From Candidatus Phycosocius spiralis (lineage in GTDB: Bacteria > Pseudomonadota > Alphaproteobacteria > Caulobacterales > Aquidulcibacteraceae): a stretch of 64,000 nucleotides of DNA. Positions 18,211-27,382 of the stretch are shown piece after piece; within the stretch, counting starts at the first letter, position 1, and every line of letters begins with the position of its first letter. The position numbers and the translations under genes are program-made. Location of the stretch: positions 1-64,000 of the forward strand of contig NZ_BPFZ01000004.1 of the NCBI RefSeq assembly GCF_030158815.1, in the 5' to 3' direction. Below the pieces are notes generated by a model, which made no database searches, was not told the origin of the DNA, and saw only the letters and a program-made list of their open reading frames with translations.

Positions 18211-19746
18211 ATGAAAAACCTGCGCTTCGTTTTGGGCGATCAACTCACGCATAAGATATCTGTGCTTGCGGGTGCTGATCCAGAGACAGATGTCATTTTG
18301 ATGGTTGAGGTTGATTCTGAGACGCAAAGCGTCCGCCATCACAAAAAGAAGATTTCATTCATTCTCTCGGCGATGCGTGCTTTCGGCGATGAATTGGCGG
18401 CCCGTGGCTTCTTCGTTGATTATGTGAAGCTTGATAAACTGGGTAATTGTGGCACTTTCACGGGCGAGTTGATGCGCGCCTTAGAACGCCACAAGCCTGA
18501 TCATGTCGTGCTGACCGAGGCGTCCGAATGGCGAGTATTGGAGATGCAGCGCGGGTGGCTGGAAACGTGCGACGTTCCGATCCGACTTTTACCCGATAAC
18601 CGCTTCATCTGTGATCGGCCACGATTTGTCGCGTGGGCGCAGGGTCGCAAGAGCTTGGTGATGGAGTATTTTTATCGCGATATGCGCCGCTTAACCGGCC
18701 TTTTAATGGACGGTGATCAGCCTGCTGGAGGGCGTTGGAATTTTGATGCGGAAAATCGGCGGCCAGCTAAGCCCGATTTATGGATGACGGCACCTTTGCG
18801 GTTTCCCCCAAGTGCTCGGACAGAAGAAGTGCTGAAACTGGTGGATGCAAGATTTGGCGATCATTTTGGCGATAATGCGCCGTTTTGGTTTGCCACCACG
18901 GCAAAAGAGGCAGAGCAAGCTCGCGACCACTTTTTAAAGAACAATCTGCCCCAGTTTGGCTCGACCCAAGATGCGATGCAGCGAGATCAACCATTTATGA
19001 ACCACGCGGTTTTGGCTTTATATCTCAATGTCGGGCTGTTGGACCCTCTCGATTTGTGCCGCAGAGCTGAGCAAGAATGGATTTGCGGCCGCGCCCCACT
19101 TGCGGCAGTGGAAGGCTTTATCCGCCAGATCATTGGCTGGCGTGAGTTTGTTCGCGGTATTTATTGGCTGAACATGCCAAACTATACAAAGCTCAACCAT
19201 TTTGGTGCCTCGCGCCCTCTGCCGTCTTTTTATTGGAGCGGTGAAACCAAAATGGCCTGCATGCGGGCTGTCATTGGGCAAACCAAGATCCATGCTTATG
19301 CTCATCATATTCAAAGGCTGATGGTGACGGGAAATTTTGCTTTGTTGGCAGGGCTTGACCCTCATGAAGTTCATTTATGGTATTTGAGTGTCTATGCGGA
19401 TGCGTTTGAGTGGGTGGAAGCACCCAATACAATCGGCATGGCCCTGTTTGCCGATGGCGGCATCTTGGCGACAAAGCCTTATGCGGCCAGTGGATCTTAC
19501 ATTCATAAAATGGGGAATTATTGCGCCACTTGCGTCTATGATCCCAAGATAAAGTCCGGGCCGCATGCTTGCCCCTTTAACCCACTGTATTGGGACTTTA
19601 TAGGCCGGCACCAAGATCAACTTGGCCGAAATCCGCGTATGGGCCCAGTTTATGCTACGTGGCGGAAGATGGATAGCGCGCGCAAGGGGCACATCAGTCA
19701 GGATACAGAACAAATCATAGCTGCGATGACTGCGGGGACCTTATAG
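18211..19746 (+). CDS. FeS-containing cryptochrome/photolyase (CryPro / PhrB-type)
   Basis: A 511-residue photolyase-superfamily protein of the bacterial FeS-BCP branch, known for (6-4) photoproduct repair with FAD, a lumazine chromophore and a [4Fe-4S] cluster. The N-terminal LRFVLGDQLTH is typical. The C-terminal GNYCATCVYDPK with a later HACPF supplies three of the four cluster cysteines. The FAD-binding FIRQIIGWREFVRG block is present. ATG 18211 is chosen over GTG one codon earlier; no clear ribosome site is seen. It suits a light-exposed, pigmented organism. Repair versus signalling role is not decidable. Confidence 0.9.
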   Translation: MKNLRFVLGDQLTHKISVLAGADPETDVILMVEVDSETQSVRHHKKKISFILSAMRAFGDELAARGFFVDYVKLDKLGNCGTFTGELMRALERHKPDHVVLTEASEWRVLEMQRGWLETCDVPIRLLPDNRFICDRPRFVAWAQGRKSLVMEYFYRDMRRLTGLLMDGDQPAGGRWNFDAENRRPAKPDLWMTAPLRFPPSARTEEVLKLVDARFGDHFGDNAPFWFATTAKEAEQARDHFLKNNLPQFGSTQDAMQRDQPFMNHAVLALYLNVGLLDPLDLCRRAEQEWICGRAPLAAVEGFIRQIIGWREFVRGIYWLNMPNYTKLNHFGASRPLPSFYWSGETKMACMRAVIGQTKIHAYAHHIQRLMVTGNFALLAGLDPHEVHLWYLSVYADAFEWVEAPNTIGMALFADGGILATKPYAASGSYIHKMGNYCATCVYDPKIKSGPHACPFNPLYWDFIGRHQDQLGRNPRMGPVYATWRKMDSARKGHISQDTEQIIAAMTAGTL

Positions 19747-19917
19747 GGGTATGCATCTCGCACCCTAAATCTTTGTGTTACTTCATCGTCAAGGCTTAGC
19801 GTGATAATCTCAATTTTGAACAGATCTCTGGCTTGGGCCACGCTTTTCATCGCGTTGCCCGAATGGCTAAGCACTTTGAAGAGTGCCGCACTTATAACAT
19901 GCTCAAGTTAGTTGGCT

Positions 19918-20418
19918 CTAGCTAAGATGCGCACGTAGCATCCAAGCCGCTTTCTCGCCTGCTGCACATCTTTGCGTCATCAAATCAGCTGTTGCATCAT
20001 CCCCGAGCTCGGCGGACAATTTCAAAGCCGAGCGGGCAGAGCGCACCACTATTTCTTGGCCTTCTAACAGTGCTTTGAGCATGGCGTCTTCACTGACGCT
20101 GATATCATTGGGTGTTGGGATCTTTGTACGGGCGGCCAATTGCCCATGGCTCGGCGCGAAGACGCCTAGGGCACGTATACGCTCTGCCATCTCATCTAAA
20201 GCATTCCAAAGCTCTAAATATTGGTCCGAAAACAGCTGATGCAACGCGCTAAAGCGGGGGCCTTGCACATTCCAATGATACAAGTGGGTCTTTTGATAAA
20301 GACTATAGGAATCAGCTAATACTTGCGCCAGCGCATCTGCAATCGCATGCCGCCCCTCTCCTGCAATACCAGTATTTGGTTCCATTATCGTCTTTTCCAG
20401 TAAATTATCGCTATTCAT
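19918..20418 (-). CDS. dps: Dps-family ferritin-like DNA protection protein
   Basis: Forms a dodecameric shell that binds and oxidises Fe(II), limiting peroxide damage. The ferroxidase signature YHWNVQGPRFSALHQLFSDQ, with His/Asp ligands, and the following ELWNALDEMAERIRALG are clear. Length is 166 residues. The first ATG has no good ribosome site; an internal ATG at 20385 (residue 12) is the alternative start. Confidence 0.9.
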   Translation of the reverse strand: MNSDNLLEKTIMEPNTGIAGEGRHAIADALAQVLADSYSLYQKTHLYHWNVQGPRFSALHQLFSDQYLELWNALDEMAERIRALGVFAPSHGQLAARTKIPTPNDISVSEDAMLKALLEGQEIVVRSARSALKLSAELGDDATADLMTQRCAAGEKAAWMLRAHLS

Positions 20419-20537
20419 ACGTAGGGGGTGACCGGCAAAAAAGAAGGCATTTTAAGGGAATATATAAAGGATAGTTGGATTGGATAGCGATTTGTTAGTC
20501 AGAAAAAGCAGTAAGCACCATGTTTATACGAAAATAA
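20419..20537. other. dps to tRNA-Ser intergenic segment
   Basis: Upstream region of dps (leftward) and downstream of tRNA-Ser. It contains A+T-rich stretches but no hairpin or operator that I can support. Confidence 0.3.
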
Positions 20538-20627
20538 TGGCGGACAGAGAGGGATTCGAACCCTCGATGGGCTTGCACCCATACACGCGTTCCAGGCGTG
20601 CGCCTTCAACCACTCGGCCACCTGCCC
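20538..20627 (-). tRNA. tRNA-Ser (anticodon GGA)
   Basis: A 90-nt class II tRNA read on the minus strand, with the CCA encoded. The anticodon stem CACGC/GCGTG encloses the loop CTGGAAC, giving anticodon GGA (codons UCC and UCU). The long variable arm, the T arm GAGGG-TTCGAAT-CCCTC and the acceptor stem GGGCAGG with TCTGTCC (two G-U pairs) all fold. The D-arm is GGCCGAGTGGTTGAAGGC. Confidence 0.96.
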
Positions 20628-20640
20628 ATCCGAAGGCGCG

Positions 20641-20668
20641 GGTATAAACATCGTAGCGCACGAAGCAA
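20641..20668 (-). promoter_or_regulatory. candidate promoter of tRNA-Ser
   Basis: On the minus strand TTGCTT (20668-20663) and TATACC (20646-20641) are separated by 16 bp. The -10 hexamer ends 13 bp before the tRNA 5' end. This fits a housekeeping sigma-70-type promoter; no experiment supports it. Confidence 0.4.
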
Positions 20669-20734
20669 GCCATCAATGCATTTAGGCCAAGATGGATTAG
20701 TATTTATGAGGCAGTTGGTCTTACAGCTTAGGCG

Positions 20735-21664
20735 TTAGGTTAAAACCGTTTCAACCCACGTGTCGAAATGCCCCCAAAATTGCTGTTGCAAGGCATCGAT
20801 TTCTTGCATTAACTCATGCTTGGCACCTGGCACAATGTGCAATTGCGCATGGGGCAGCTGGCTTACAACCCGCACATGGGCATGATTATCGACTAAAGCT
20901 TCTGCTTGCGCACTCACCACCAAGATAGGGATAGCTAAGGTCGCCAATCGTTCAGGTGTGAAGCTTGCCAAAGTTTTGAGGGCTTGGTTGATCCAGCCAT
21001 TGGTTGGGCCAGCCAATTGTAAACAGGGTTCAGCCAGAAATAGAGCATTATTGCGGGCAAAACGCTTTTGATCATGGGTTAATGGGTTGGCTTCAAACGG
21101 CTCTGGATGCCAGACTTTTGGCAAAGTCGGCGCAACGTGTTTTCCAAGTCCTAAAGCGACCAGAGTTTGAGCGATTACGCCCATTACCGGTGGACCGATC
21201 AGTCCCCACATCGGTGCACAAAAGGCAGCACCCACAATATTGGAGATTGTGCCACTCAATAGCGCTTCTAAGCTAATGCAGCCCCCCATGGAGTGACTCA
21301 GCACAATCTTTTTGCCAGTCAAACGGTCGCTCACAGCCTCAATCGCACAATTGAGGTGGATACCAGCCTTAGCGAAACTATCCATATGCCCGGCGTACTG
21401 GTTGGCACCCAGTCGATCCGACCAACCTTGGCCGCGATGATCCACAACGAGAACATTGAACCCTCGTGTTTGCAAAGCTGCAAGGGTTTCGGCATATTTT
21501 TCAATATATTCGGATCTACCTGGTGCCAAAATGATCGATCCGCGCGGCTGCTTGCCTAGATAAGGCAGAAAAGCTGCACGGATTGTTAGATCATCAGGCC
21601 CTTTTACACGAAAGACCTCCAATTTTGTTAGGGCGTCAATGAATGCATCCCGAACCAATTGCAT
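20735..21664 (-). CDS. alpha/beta hydrolase (lysophospholipase-like)
   Basis: A 309-residue serine hydrolase of the PldB/monoglyceride-lipase type. The nucleophile elbow SHSMGG is visible. The likely acid lies in the SAQAEALVDN region and the catalytic His in PGAKHELMQE. The N-terminal segment ILAPGRSEYIEKY and VVDHRGQGWS are typical. The substrate is unknown; a lysophospholipid or acylglycerol is likely. Confidence 0.85.
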   Translation of the reverse strand: MQLVRDAFIDALTKLEVFRVKGPDDLTIRAAFLPYLGKQPRGSIILAPGRSEYIEKYAETLAALQTRGFNVLVVDHRGQGWSDRLGANQYAGHMDSFAKAGIHLNCAIEAVSDRLTGKKIVLSHSMGGCISLEALLSGTISNIVGAAFCAPMWGLIGPPVMGVIAQTLVALGLGKHVAPTLPKVWHPEPFEANPLTHDQKRFARNNALFLAEPCLQLAGPTNGWINQALKTLASFTPERLATLAIPILVVSAQAEALVDNHAHVRVVSQLPHAQLHIVPGAKHELMQEIDALQQQFWGHFDTWVETVLT

Positions 21665-21681
21665 GAAGTTAAATCCATGCT

Positions 21682-21978
21682 TTAACCGATAATCGATTGT
21701 AACTTCATGGCAATCGACATATCGCCATCAACTTTTAACTTGCCGCTCATGAAAGCATTCATACCGTTGAGGCGACCTTCGACCATATCCACAAAGTCGC
21801 TTAAAGCGATCTTCAAGGTACAATCCGCAGGACCATCGGTATTGGTCACATGGTTGTTGTTCTTGCCATCGATGTGAATTGTTCCGGCATCGCCAAAATC
21901 AAATTTTACAGTATTGCCAAATGCGGGTTTAGCTTCGACGCGTTCTTTCATGCCAGCAGTAATGGTTGCAAGATCCAT
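21682..21978 (-). CDS. SCP-2 sterol-transfer domain protein
   Basis: A small (98-residue) stand-alone SCP2 domain that binds lipids or acyl-CoA. The conserved ending is FMSGKLKVDGDMSIAMKLQSII. The ATG at 21978 is preferred because AGGGAG lies 6 nt upstream; a longer open frame upstream has no support. It precedes the hydrolase gene by 17 bp on the same strand, so the two may act in the same lipid process. Confidence 0.88.
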   Translation of the reverse strand: MDLATITAGMKERVEAKPAFGNTVKFDFGDAGTIHIDGKNNNHVTNTDGPADCTLKIALSDFVDMVEGRLNGMNAFMSGKLKVDGDMSIAMKLQSIIG

Positions 21979-22122
21979 GGTTTTCTCCCTAAGTGCGCCC
22001 CAAATCTGATGCGGAACACAAGTATAATCTGTTCTAGACTGTGATTGACAAGATAGGAAGCGCTTCGTAGCGTCAAACTCTGTCTTGAGCTCCTTGTAAA
22101 TGCAGATGACGCATGGCAACCC

Positions 22123-22962
22123 ATGAATATGTTCTATGATATGCCACCTTACGGGGTCTATGCTCCTACCCCCAACCAAGCACGCTTCATCCGCTGGTCA
22201 CGATCGTTTGACCCGGGCCCATTGAGTAAGCTTGCCGCTTCCTTCTGCAAGCGGCTTTTATTTCCAAGTCTTTCTGGACCGCTCGATATAGAAACGTGGG
22301 GACTTAAAACCAGGATTGATCCACGGAAAAATATAACCGAAAAACGGTTGATGTTTTCACCGTCAAGGTTTGAATTGGAAGAGCGGGAAATCTTGGCCAC
22401 ATGGCTTAAAAAAGGTGATGTTTTTGTTGATGTGGGGGCTAATGTTGGGGCGTATTCATTGTGGGCGGGTCAATTTATTGGCCAATCTGGCCGCATAGTC
22501 GCAATTGAACCCCAACCTGGCGTACTTGGACGATTAAGAGCGAATTTTGCCTTAAACCCGCATATGAATACGCAGGTCTTTGCCTGTGGTGCAGGCGCTG
22601 CGCATGGACTTATGTATTTATCAATTGGCAGCAATAATGAAGGGGGTGCATCGCTGGCTACCATTAGTGGGGGGAGGGATGAAATTGAGGTAATTGTCCG
22701 TCCACTCTTAAGCATTGTTGAAGAAGCAAGACTCTATCGCATCGACGCGCTTAAAATTGATATTGAAGGGTTTGAGGATCGTGCAATGATACCTTTCTAT
22801 GCCGAGGCCCCAAGTGCGCTGCACCCGCGATTATTGATTATCGAGCGGGGTGAAAAAGATTGGGTCCAAGATTTGATGGGTGTTATAGAAAAAATTGGAT
22901 ATCGACTGCTAGTCTCCACTAAACGCAATCATGTTTTTGAATTGGGCACCCGCAGCGATTAA
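22123..22962 (+). CDS. FkbM-family SAM-dependent methyltransferase
   Basis: A 279-residue protein with the class I methyltransferase fold. The SAM-binding VFVDVGANVGAYSLWAG starts near residue 103, and the FkbM-typical IDALKIDIEGFE follows near residue 207. Such enzymes O-methylate sugars or natural products; the substrate here is unknown. It is divergent from the SCP2 gene and stands alone. ATG 22129 is an alternative start. Confidence 0.85.
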   Translation: MNMFYDMPPYGVYAPTPNQARFIRWSRSFDPGPLSKLAASFCKRLLFPSLSGPLDIETWGLKTRIDPRKNITEKRLMFSPSRFELEEREILATWLKKGDVFVDVGANVGAYSLWAGQFIGQSGRIVAIEPQPGVLGRLRANFALNPHMNTQVFACGAGAAHGLMYLSIGSNNEGGASLATISGGRDEIEVIVRPLLSIVEEARLYRIDALKIDIEGFEDRAMIPFYAEAPSALHPRLLIIERGEKDWVQDLMGVIEKIGYRLLVSTKRNHVFELGTRSD

Positions 22963-22994
22963 AGGGTTTAAGGGCAGATCAATCCAGTATGCCC

Positions 22995-24473
22995 TTAGCG
23001 AAACGGCGGCTCGTCGAAACTGCGTAATTTGCGCGAATGAAGCACAACACCGTCAAGGCGCATTTTTTCAATCGCGGCGATACCGATTTTCAAATGCTCC
23101 CCTATGGCGCGCGCGTAGAAGACATTAGCGGAACCTGGCAATTTGATCTCGCCATGCAGGGGCTTGTCAGAAACGCACAAAAGCGTGCCATAAGGTACTC
23201 GGTGGCGAAAACCTTGCGCTGCGATCATGCAGCTTTCCATATCGACCCCGATCGCGCGTGAAATATTGATGAGGCGCCGCTCCCTACCCCAATAAAGTTC
23301 CCAATTTCGATCCGAGAAGCTAACCACGGTTCCGGTCCGCAACCGTCGCTTGAGCGCTTCTCTACTTTCTCCTGTGACTTCCATTGCCGCCTGTTGGATG
23401 GACATTTGGACTTCGGCAATCGGCGGTATGGGTACATCGGCAGGCAAGATACGATCCAGGACTTCGTCTTTACGTAAATAGGCATGTGCCAGCACATAGT
23501 CGCCAATGCGTTGGCTTTGGCGAAGCCCGCCACAATGGCCAACCATCAGCCAGCAATGGGGCCTCAAAACTGCCAAATGGTCCGTGATATTTTTAGCATT
23601 GGAAGGACCAACCCCGATATTGACTAAGGTTATGCCTTGGCCGTCGGCAGAGATGAGGTGATAGGCTGGCATCTGAAACTTACGCCAAGGGCTTGCGGCC
23701 ACTATGGCCTCTAGATCATCATTTAAGTTAGAAGCATCAATGGTGATACCACCTGAACAAATCAAACGAATATAGCGTCCGCCTATGCGGATTTGCTCAA
23801 TAGCCCAGCGCACAAACTCGTCGACATAGCGGGCGTAATTGGTGAACAAGATCCAAGGCTGAAACGCGCGCCACTCGGTGCCCGAATAATGGGTGAGGCG
23901 CTTTAGGGAATAATCAACACGCAAGCCGGTATAGAGGGCTAGCGGCCGTGATTGTCCTGTTATAAATTCAAACTCACCATCCACAATCTCATCGCCGACG
24001 GAAGTTAGTTGCGGGGTTGGAAACCAACGCGCTAATTCTTGTGGCGGCACATCGCCAAGACCAATGTCGGTGGCCCCATCGACAATGTAAGAATAGGGCA
24101 TTTCATCTTCCGATAATCCGACCTCAACCTGCGCGCCATATTCCTCCACCAAGGGAGTTAGATTCTCCAACAAATAGTTCTGAAACTCAGCCGGCTGGGT
24201 CACAGTTGTGGCATAGATACCCGGTGCATTGAACTTGGCATAAGCGCGCTGAGACACCGGGGGCGGGCCATCTGGCGCATAAATCACCCGGATCTCAGGA
24301 TAGCGAAACCTAAGCCGTTCTTCAGCTGTTGGTGGTGTGCGGGCTTGAACAAAGCGGGCCAAGGCATCACGCAATGCTTGCACCGAAGCGGCATGGATGT
24401 CTTGAAGCCGATCTATGGCTTCTTGGGGAGATTTGCATGGAATCATGACCGCATCAAACTGGTCGTATCGCAC
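22995..24473 (-). CDS. amn: AMP nucleosidase
   Basis: Hydrolyses AMP to adenine and ribose 5-phosphate. At 492 residues it has the usual N-terminal AMN domain and a C-terminal purine-nucleoside-phosphorylase-like domain. Segments such as ILFTNYARYVDEFVRWA, LMVGHCGGLRQSQRIGDYVLAHAYLR and VDMESCMIAAQGFRHRVPYGTLLCVSDKPLHGE are characteristic. The GTG at 24473 is the first possible start; ATG 24446 is an alternative. Neither has a strong ribosome site. Confidence 0.92.
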   Translation of the reverse strand: MRYDQFDAVMIPCKSPQEAIDRLQDIHAASVQALRDALARFVQARTPPTAEERLRFRYPEIRVIYAPDGPPPVSQRAYAKFNAPGIYATTVTQPAEFQNYLLENLTPLVEEYGAQVEVGLSEDEMPYSYIVDGATDIGLGDVPPQELARWFPTPQLTSVGDEIVDGEFEFITGQSRPLALYTGLRVDYSLKRLTHYSGTEWRAFQPWILFTNYARYVDEFVRWAIEQIRIGGRYIRLICSGGITIDASNLNDDLEAIVAASPWRKFQMPAYHLISADGQGITLVNIGVGPSNAKNITDHLAVLRPHCWLMVGHCGGLRQSQRIGDYVLAHAYLRKDEVLDRILPADVPIPPIAEVQMSIQQAAMEVTGESREALKRRLRTGTVVSFSDRNWELYWGRERRLINISRAIGVDMESCMIAAQGFRHRVPYGTLLCVSDKPLHGEIKLPGSANVFYARAIGEHLKIGIAAIEKMRLDGVVLHSRKLRSFDEPPFR

Positions 24474-24537
24474 TTGTCAATCGCCTCGGTGTGACATGAT
24501 GGCCATAAATCTAGCGGTCATATCTGCGACCTTAAGG

Positions 24538-24676
24538 GTTTGGGACGTGCTTTTAGGGCCAATTCTGGCACAACCCTTTTCTATGTTGTTCGGGCTGTGT
24601 GTCGCGTCAAATCGCCCACAACCTATTGAGTAAGGCCTTTGATGCAGATAGGGCCTGCACCAAAGCCGTCCCAGAC
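24538..24676. repeat. palindromic MITE-like repeat, copy 1 (collapsed, 139 bp)
   Basis: Terminal inverted repeats GTTTGGGACGTGCTTTT... and ...CAAAGCCGTCCCAGAC match those of the two longer copies at 32133 and 35982. The central hairpin is missing: the left arm GTCGCGTCAA joins directly to AATCGCCC. The junction lies on a CGTCAA motif that flanks the hairpin on both sides in the full copies, as expected for deletion between short direct repeats. It lies between the cysK 3' end and the amn start. Confidence 0.75.
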
Positions 24677-24729
24677 AAAAGGTGCTGATTGATATGACCA
24701 GTTTCGTTGTAAAGCCGATCGAAGACCAA

Positions 24730-25719
24730 CTAGCCAATGCCGTCAAAGAGCGCCGAAGAAATATAGCGTTCAGCAAAGCTTGGCACGATGAACACAATGC
24801 GCTTGCCGGCAAATTCTGTGCGCTGACCAAGCTTGATCGCGGCAGCAAGATTGGCACCGGTTGAAATACCTCCTGGTATTCCCTCGGTACGAGCAAGATC
24901 ACGGCTAAACTCAAACGCTTCTTCATTGGTGACGGTGATCACTTCATCAATGACCGAGCGGTCAAGCACTTCGGGTACAAAACCTGCACCAATCCCTTGA
25001 ATTTTGTGGGAGCCAGGTGCCCCGCCTGACAATACTGGGCTGCCTGATGGTTCTACGGCAACAATGCGGGTTTGAGGGCTCCGCTCCTTAAGTACCTGGC
25101 CAACCCCTGTGATCGTGCCCCCGGTTCCTACGCCCGCAACAAATGCATCCACTTTACCATCTGTATCGATCCAAATTTCTTCGGCAGTGGTCTTGCGGTG
25201 GATGGCGGGATTGGCGGGGTTAACAAACTGGCCTGGGATAAGTGCGTTTGGTGTTTCACTGACCAAAAGATTGGCGCGCGCAACTGCCCCCTTCATACCC
25301 TCGGCACCGGGGGTTAAGACCAATTCTGCGCCTAAAAAGACCAGCATCTTCCGTCGCTCTATGGACATGGTTTCAGGCATCACCAAGATCAAGCGATAGC
25401 CACGTTGGGCCGCAACAAAGGCTAAAGCAATACCTGTATTGCCCGATGTCGGCTCGATCAAAACGCTACCAGCTTGGATCAGGCCGCGCTTTTCAAGCTC
25501 TTCAATCATTGAAAAGCCAATGCGGTCTTTGACTGAGGCGATTGGGTTAAAAAACTCAAGTTTGCCTAATAACTCAGCTTGAATGTTGTATTTGTTGGCT
25601 ATTTTGGAAAGCCGAACAAGCGGGGTCGCCCCGACGGTTTCGGTTATGTTGGAAAAGATGCGGCCCTGTGCACGGGTCGTCAGAGCCCGTGGAGCTTGGG
25701 CAAACAATGCGTGAGACAT
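24730..25719 (-). CDS. cysK: cysteine synthase A
   Basis: PLP-dependent O-acetylserine sulfhydrylase joining sulfide to O-acetylserine; it consumes the product of the sulfate pathway at 11.8-18 kb. The PLP lysine lies in [11 protein letters not shown], the substrate loop is [11 protein letters not shown], and the phosphate-binding [12 protein letters not shown] and GISTGAN are present. Length is 329 residues. The ATG at 25719 has GGAGG 8 nt upstream; an upstream in-frame start adds five residues without support. Confidence 0.93.
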   Translation of the reverse strand: MSHALFAQAPRALTTRAQGRIFSNITETVGATPLVRLSKIANKYNIQAELLGKLEFFNPIASVKDRIGFSMIEELEKRGLIQAGSVLIEPTSGNTGIALAFVAAQRGYRLILVMPETMSIERRKMLVFLGAELVLTPGAEGMKGAVARANLLVSETPNALIPGQFVNPANPAIHRKTTAEEIWIDTDGKVDAFVAGVGTGGTITGVGQVLKERSPQTRIVAVEPSGSPVLSGGAPGSHKIQGIGAGFVPEVLDRSVIDEVITVTNEEAFEFSRDLARTEGIPGGISTGANLAAAIKLGQRTEFAGKRIVFIVPSFAERYISSALFDGIG

Positions 25720-25872
25720 GCGGGTTTCCTCCATAAGCCAGTGCTTATATCACATTAGGTGCGCCTTAGATGCGTGACAAACAAGTTAGAATTTCTAATC
25801 CATGCATCTACCCCAACACTATGCTTGACGAAAATAGCGTAGCCCCACAAGACAGAGGTAAGAGGGTGCCGC

Positions 25873-27375
25873 GTGAAAACTTTAAAAGAAATACCTCTGC
25901 GGGACGGGATTGCGCGGTTGGTGGAAACTGGCAAAGGCTATTGCGCGCTATTCATACGTCAGGGAACCATCGTCGCGCAGGTCAACGACCCAGACGCCGC
26001 CACAGCGCTATGGCGACTAAAAAGGGGGGAAGGTCGCTTGATGGCATCGGCCGCACCTACAGCGCCTTCTCTAGATGATGGCCCTTATGGTGAAGTCGCG
26101 GAGCGCATTGAAGCAGCTGAGGGAGGGGTTTTTTTAACCGGGCGGGCAGGGACCGGGAAGACGACGTTTTTAAAGGCTTTTTTAGACACAACTCAGCTTA
26201 AAGCGGCGATTATTGCCCCATCAGGGATCGCAGCGCTCAATGCTGGTGGCCAAACCATCCATTCCTTGTTCAAATTTCCACCCGCCATCATTCAACCCCA
26301 TGACGTAAAGCGGGTTCGCGGGGGGCGCATGCTCAAATCCCTTGATTTATTGGTGATTGATGAGATTTCTATGGTGCGTTCGGACTTAATGGATGCCATT
26401 GATCGGTCGATGCGGCTACACCGAGGTGTTGCTAAGCCTTTTGGGGGGGTCCGGCTTTTATGTGTGGGTGATAGCGCCCAATTGCCCCCTGTTGTAAGCC
26501 GAGAAGAAGAGCCTTACTTGATGCAATGGTTCGGGGGTCCTTACTTTTTTGATGCGCCAGTGGTTAGATCGCTTGATTGGACGGCGATTGAATTACGTCA
26601 AGTTTTTCGCCAATCCGAAGCCGTTTTTCTGGGATTGTTAGACCGCGTGCGGCGTGGTCGGCCCAGTATCGAGGATGCGGCGCTGTTAGATTCCCGCGTC
26701 GTTTCATCCACGCCAGCTTTTGAAGGTGAGGGCGGTGGTGCTATTGTATTAACCACAACCAATGATGCGGCGCGCCGCATCAATGATGTGCAAATGACCA
26801 AACTGGTGGGTCCGAAGGCCAGTTTTACAGCCAAAGTCGAAGGTCAGTTCGACGACCGCCTTTTTCCAACAGATCATGAGCTAATACTGCGGGTGGGTGC
26901 GCGGGTCATGCTGTTGCGCAATGATGCAGACAAGCGCTGGGTTAATGGTACACTCTGCACAGTGGTTGATTTAGGTAAAACCACCGCCTTTGTGCGGATT
27001 GGCGCGCGCACATATGAGATCGAACCAACCGATTGGGAGCGTTATATCTATGAGCCCGATGCAGAAGGTGTGCCCCAGCGTAAGCCCGTTGGTCTATTTC
27101 GGCAATTGCCTCTACGTCCCGCCTGGGCCTTAACTGTCCATAAGGCGCAAGGCCTGACCTTTGATCAGGTTCATGTCGATTTCGGCAGCGGGTCATTTGC
27201 CCATGGCCAAACCTATGTGGCACTATCTCGTTGCCGCACAATTGAAGGGCTGACTTTATCGCGCCATTTACGCCGCGCTGATGTTCGCGTTGATGATGCG
27301 GCCTTTGCCTTTGCGGACAAGGCGGTTTATGCTGATTTAGGGGCATTTCGTGTGGGCCGGATCGACCAGACTTGA
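25873..27375 (+). CDS. PIF1-like / RecD-like superfamily 1 DNA helicase
   Basis: A 500-residue ATPase. Walker A GRAGTGKTT is at residues 90-98, Walker B LLVIDEISM near 157-165, and the Q-rich GDSAQLPPV motif near 197. The C-terminal UvrD/RecD-type box is ALTVHKAQGLTFDQVHVDFG followed by YVALSRCR. This layout fits PIF1-like 5'-3' helicases. The first ~65 residues form a small extra region with no recognised domain. The GTG start has GAGGG 5 nt upstream. Its cellular role is unknown; no phage or plasmid gene is near. Confidence 0.88.
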   Translation: MKTLKEIPLRDGIARLVETGKGYCALFIRQGTIVAQVNDPDAATALWRLKRGEGRLMASAAPTAPSLDDGPYGEVAERIEAAEGGVFLTGRAGTGKTTFLKAFLDTTQLKAAIIAPSGIAALNAGGQTIHSLFKFPPAIIQPHDVKRVRGGRMLKSLDLLVIDEISMVRSDLMDAIDRSMRLHRGVAKPFGGVRLLCVGDSAQLPPVVSREEEPYLMQWFGGPYFFDAPVVRSLDWTAIELRQVFRQSEAVFLGLLDRVRRGRPSIEDAALLDSRVVSSTPAFEGEGGGAIVLTTTNDAARRINDVQMTKLVGPKASFTAKVEGQFDDRLFPTDHELILRVGARVMLLRNDADKRWVNGTLCTVVDLGKTTAFVRIGARTYEIEPTDWERYIYEPDAEGVPQRKPVGLFRQLPLRPAWALTVHKAQGLTFDQVHVDFGSGSFAHGQTYVALSRCRTIEGLTLSRHLRRADVRVDDAAFAFADKAVYADLGAFRVGRIDQT

Positions 27376-27382
27376 GTTTGCA

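Noticed and set aside
24477-24926. Minus-strand ORF of 149 codons
   Set aside because: It overlaps the 3' end of cysK in another frame and runs through repeat copy 1; no recognisable domain.
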